NCBI GenBank assembly: GCA_947258835.1
Contig: CAMYJY010000128.1
Coordinates: 1 to 6,242, forward strand
DNA length: 6,242 nucleotides
Origin: an uncultured Pirellulales bacterium
Lineage (GTDB): Bacteria; Planctomycetota; Planctomycetia; Pirellulales; Lacipirellulaceae
Direction of reading: 5' to 3'
The notes under the pieces were generated by a model. That model did not search any database, was not told where the DNA came from, and worked only from the letters and a program-made list of their open reading frames with translations. Both the position numbers and the translations under genes were made by a program. This document shows, piece after piece, positions 5,397 through 6,242 of the stretch. Every line of letters begins with the position of its first letter. Position 1 is the first letter of the stretch.

Positions 5397-6242
5397 TCAA
5401 GCAGTTTACGCGTTGGCCGGTGTGGATACTGTGTTTGGCCTGGTTGGCCAGAGAAATTGCCCGGTGGGCATCGAGCAGGCTCGAGGATTTGAGCACGAGG
5501 CTTTCTACCGCGCGGTGGAAATGAATCAGCAGTTGCTCGCCTACCGGACGCTCGTGCTCCAGAGTTTCCAGGTGTTGGCCGGCCTCGTCAAACCAGGCGA
5601 CGGTGCTGGGCAGGTCGACGAAGGCAATGCCCCGCTCGCAGACCACCTTCAGGTCCGCCGGGCGGCGGAAGGCAATCGATTCTTGGAGCTGGTCGGGGAC
5701 GTAATTCCCGCAGCGAATATTGGCCAACGGGCCGGTACACGTTTCGCCGGGGGCGGAAAAATCCAGGCCGACGGACAGATAATCCAGTTGTTGATCGGCG
5801 GCCGGTTGGTGTCCGGTGGCCAGCAGCGAAGTGGGCTCGGCATCCACGAGATAGCGGCACCAATCCACCAGCTCCACCAGATCATGCCAACAGAGATCCT
5901 GGTGTTGCTTGTGCGTCGTGCAGGTACGTCGCCGATGGCAGAACAGGAGTTGCGGCGCGCCCAGCTTGGTGGCGATCAGTTCCTTCAGCCGCAAGGTTGC
6001 CGGTGACAAGCGGCAGGGAAATTCTGCCATAAAGGCAATGCCTGCCTGTTCCACTCGGTCCCGTAGGTCAGACGCCTGCTGGTCGGCAAGTTCCAGTGCG
6101 GCTGCACAGTAGACGGCCTTACCCGCATCGCAGGCGGCATAGATGGGGGTTGCTCCAAAAAAGCTGGCGGAGAGCACCAACACGCCATCAATGTCTTGGC
6201 GGCCCACCAGGGCGCGGTAGCCGTCGTGGACCGTGGCCTGGA
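5383..6242 (-). CDS. Gfo/Idh/MocA-family oxidoreductase-like protein, partial (N-terminus outside the window), EKP motif lost
   Basis: The frame is open to the right edge (285 residues visible), so the first ~65-75 residues, including the glycine-rich NAD(P)-binding start, lie outside. The GTG at 6207 is internal, because conserved sequence (YRALVGRQDIDGVLVL) runs through it. The visible part matches the family: end of the Rossmann fold with DIDGVLVLSAS, AACDAGKAVYC, then AGIAFMAEFPCRLSPATLRLKELI, followed by an alpha/beta domain with DLCWHDLVELVDW and a typical C-terminal end from GIAFVDLPS to HRAISLANQAKHSIHTGQRV. Members usually oxidise or reduce a sugar or related hydroxyl compound with NAD(P). 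Here the position after VYC, normally EKP with the catalytic Lys, reads AAA (6097-6105), and the usual GG before the D-x-x-x-H motif is absent, although DLCWH is kept. The protein may therefore bind rather than turn over a substrate, or use other chemistry. The gene ends 57 bases before transketolase; co-transcription is possible but not required. Confidence 0.85.
   Translation of the reverse strand, partial: QATVHDGYRALVGRQDIDGVLVLSASFFGATPIYAACDAGKAVYCAAALELADQQASDLRDRVEQAGIAFMAEFPCRLSPATLRLKELIATKLGAPQLLFCHRRRTCTTHKQHQDLCWHDLVELVDWCRYLVDAEPTSLLATGHQPAADQQLDYLSVGLDFSAPGETCTGPLANIRCGNYVPDQLQESIAFRRPADLKVVCERGIAFVDLPSTVAWFDEAGQHLETLEHERPVGEQLLIHFHRAVESLVLKSSSLLDAHRAISLANQAKHSIHTGQRVNCLIDTC

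Overview
The window looks like ordinary chromosome from a GC-rich bacterium, most plausibly a planctomycete (Planctomycetota). This is inferred from three things: a large secreted protein of no recognised family, a divergent Gfo/Idh/MocA protein, and an intergenic 21-bp repeat that reads as '(M/I)(L/F)DVRC' in one frame, a repeat style I associate with Planctomycetes and relatives. Several starts also lack a Shine-Dalgarno sequence. The taxon cannot be proven from the sequence alone.

Region 1-659 is a small graveyard of accessory genes, and its first ~240 bases are clearly more AT-rich than the rest. It holds, in order: the C-terminal part of a GxxExxY-type (PDDEXK-like) protein on the minus strand, running off the left edge and cut off at its N-terminus; a perfect 15-bp palindrome; an intact-looking Phd/YefM-type antitoxin gene on the plus strand with no toxin behind it; and a stretch that may be a decayed DUF433-type antitoxin.

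Region 660-6242 carries four genes, all on the minus strand. In transcription order (right to left) they are: a Gfo/Idh/MocA-like protein whose N-terminus lies outside the window and whose EKP motif reads AAA; a complete transketolase with its own well-formed sigma-70-like promoter; a seven-helix hemolysin III/TrhA-family membrane protein; and a secreted protein of unknown function. Spacings are 57, 54 and 37 bases. The last three genes could share the transketolase promoter. A 22-bp perfect palindrome covers the transketolase stop codon and may trim or attenuate read-through. A two-copy 21-bp repeat covers the hemolysin III stop codon.

Transketolase serves the non-oxidative pentose phosphate pathway. 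No functional link to the two downstream genes is apparent. I found no CRISPR array, insertion sequence, tRNA or rRNA, and no convincing new multi-gene system. The points most worth checking are the degenerate oxidoreductase motif, the repeat-derived gene end, and the toxin-antitoxin remnants.
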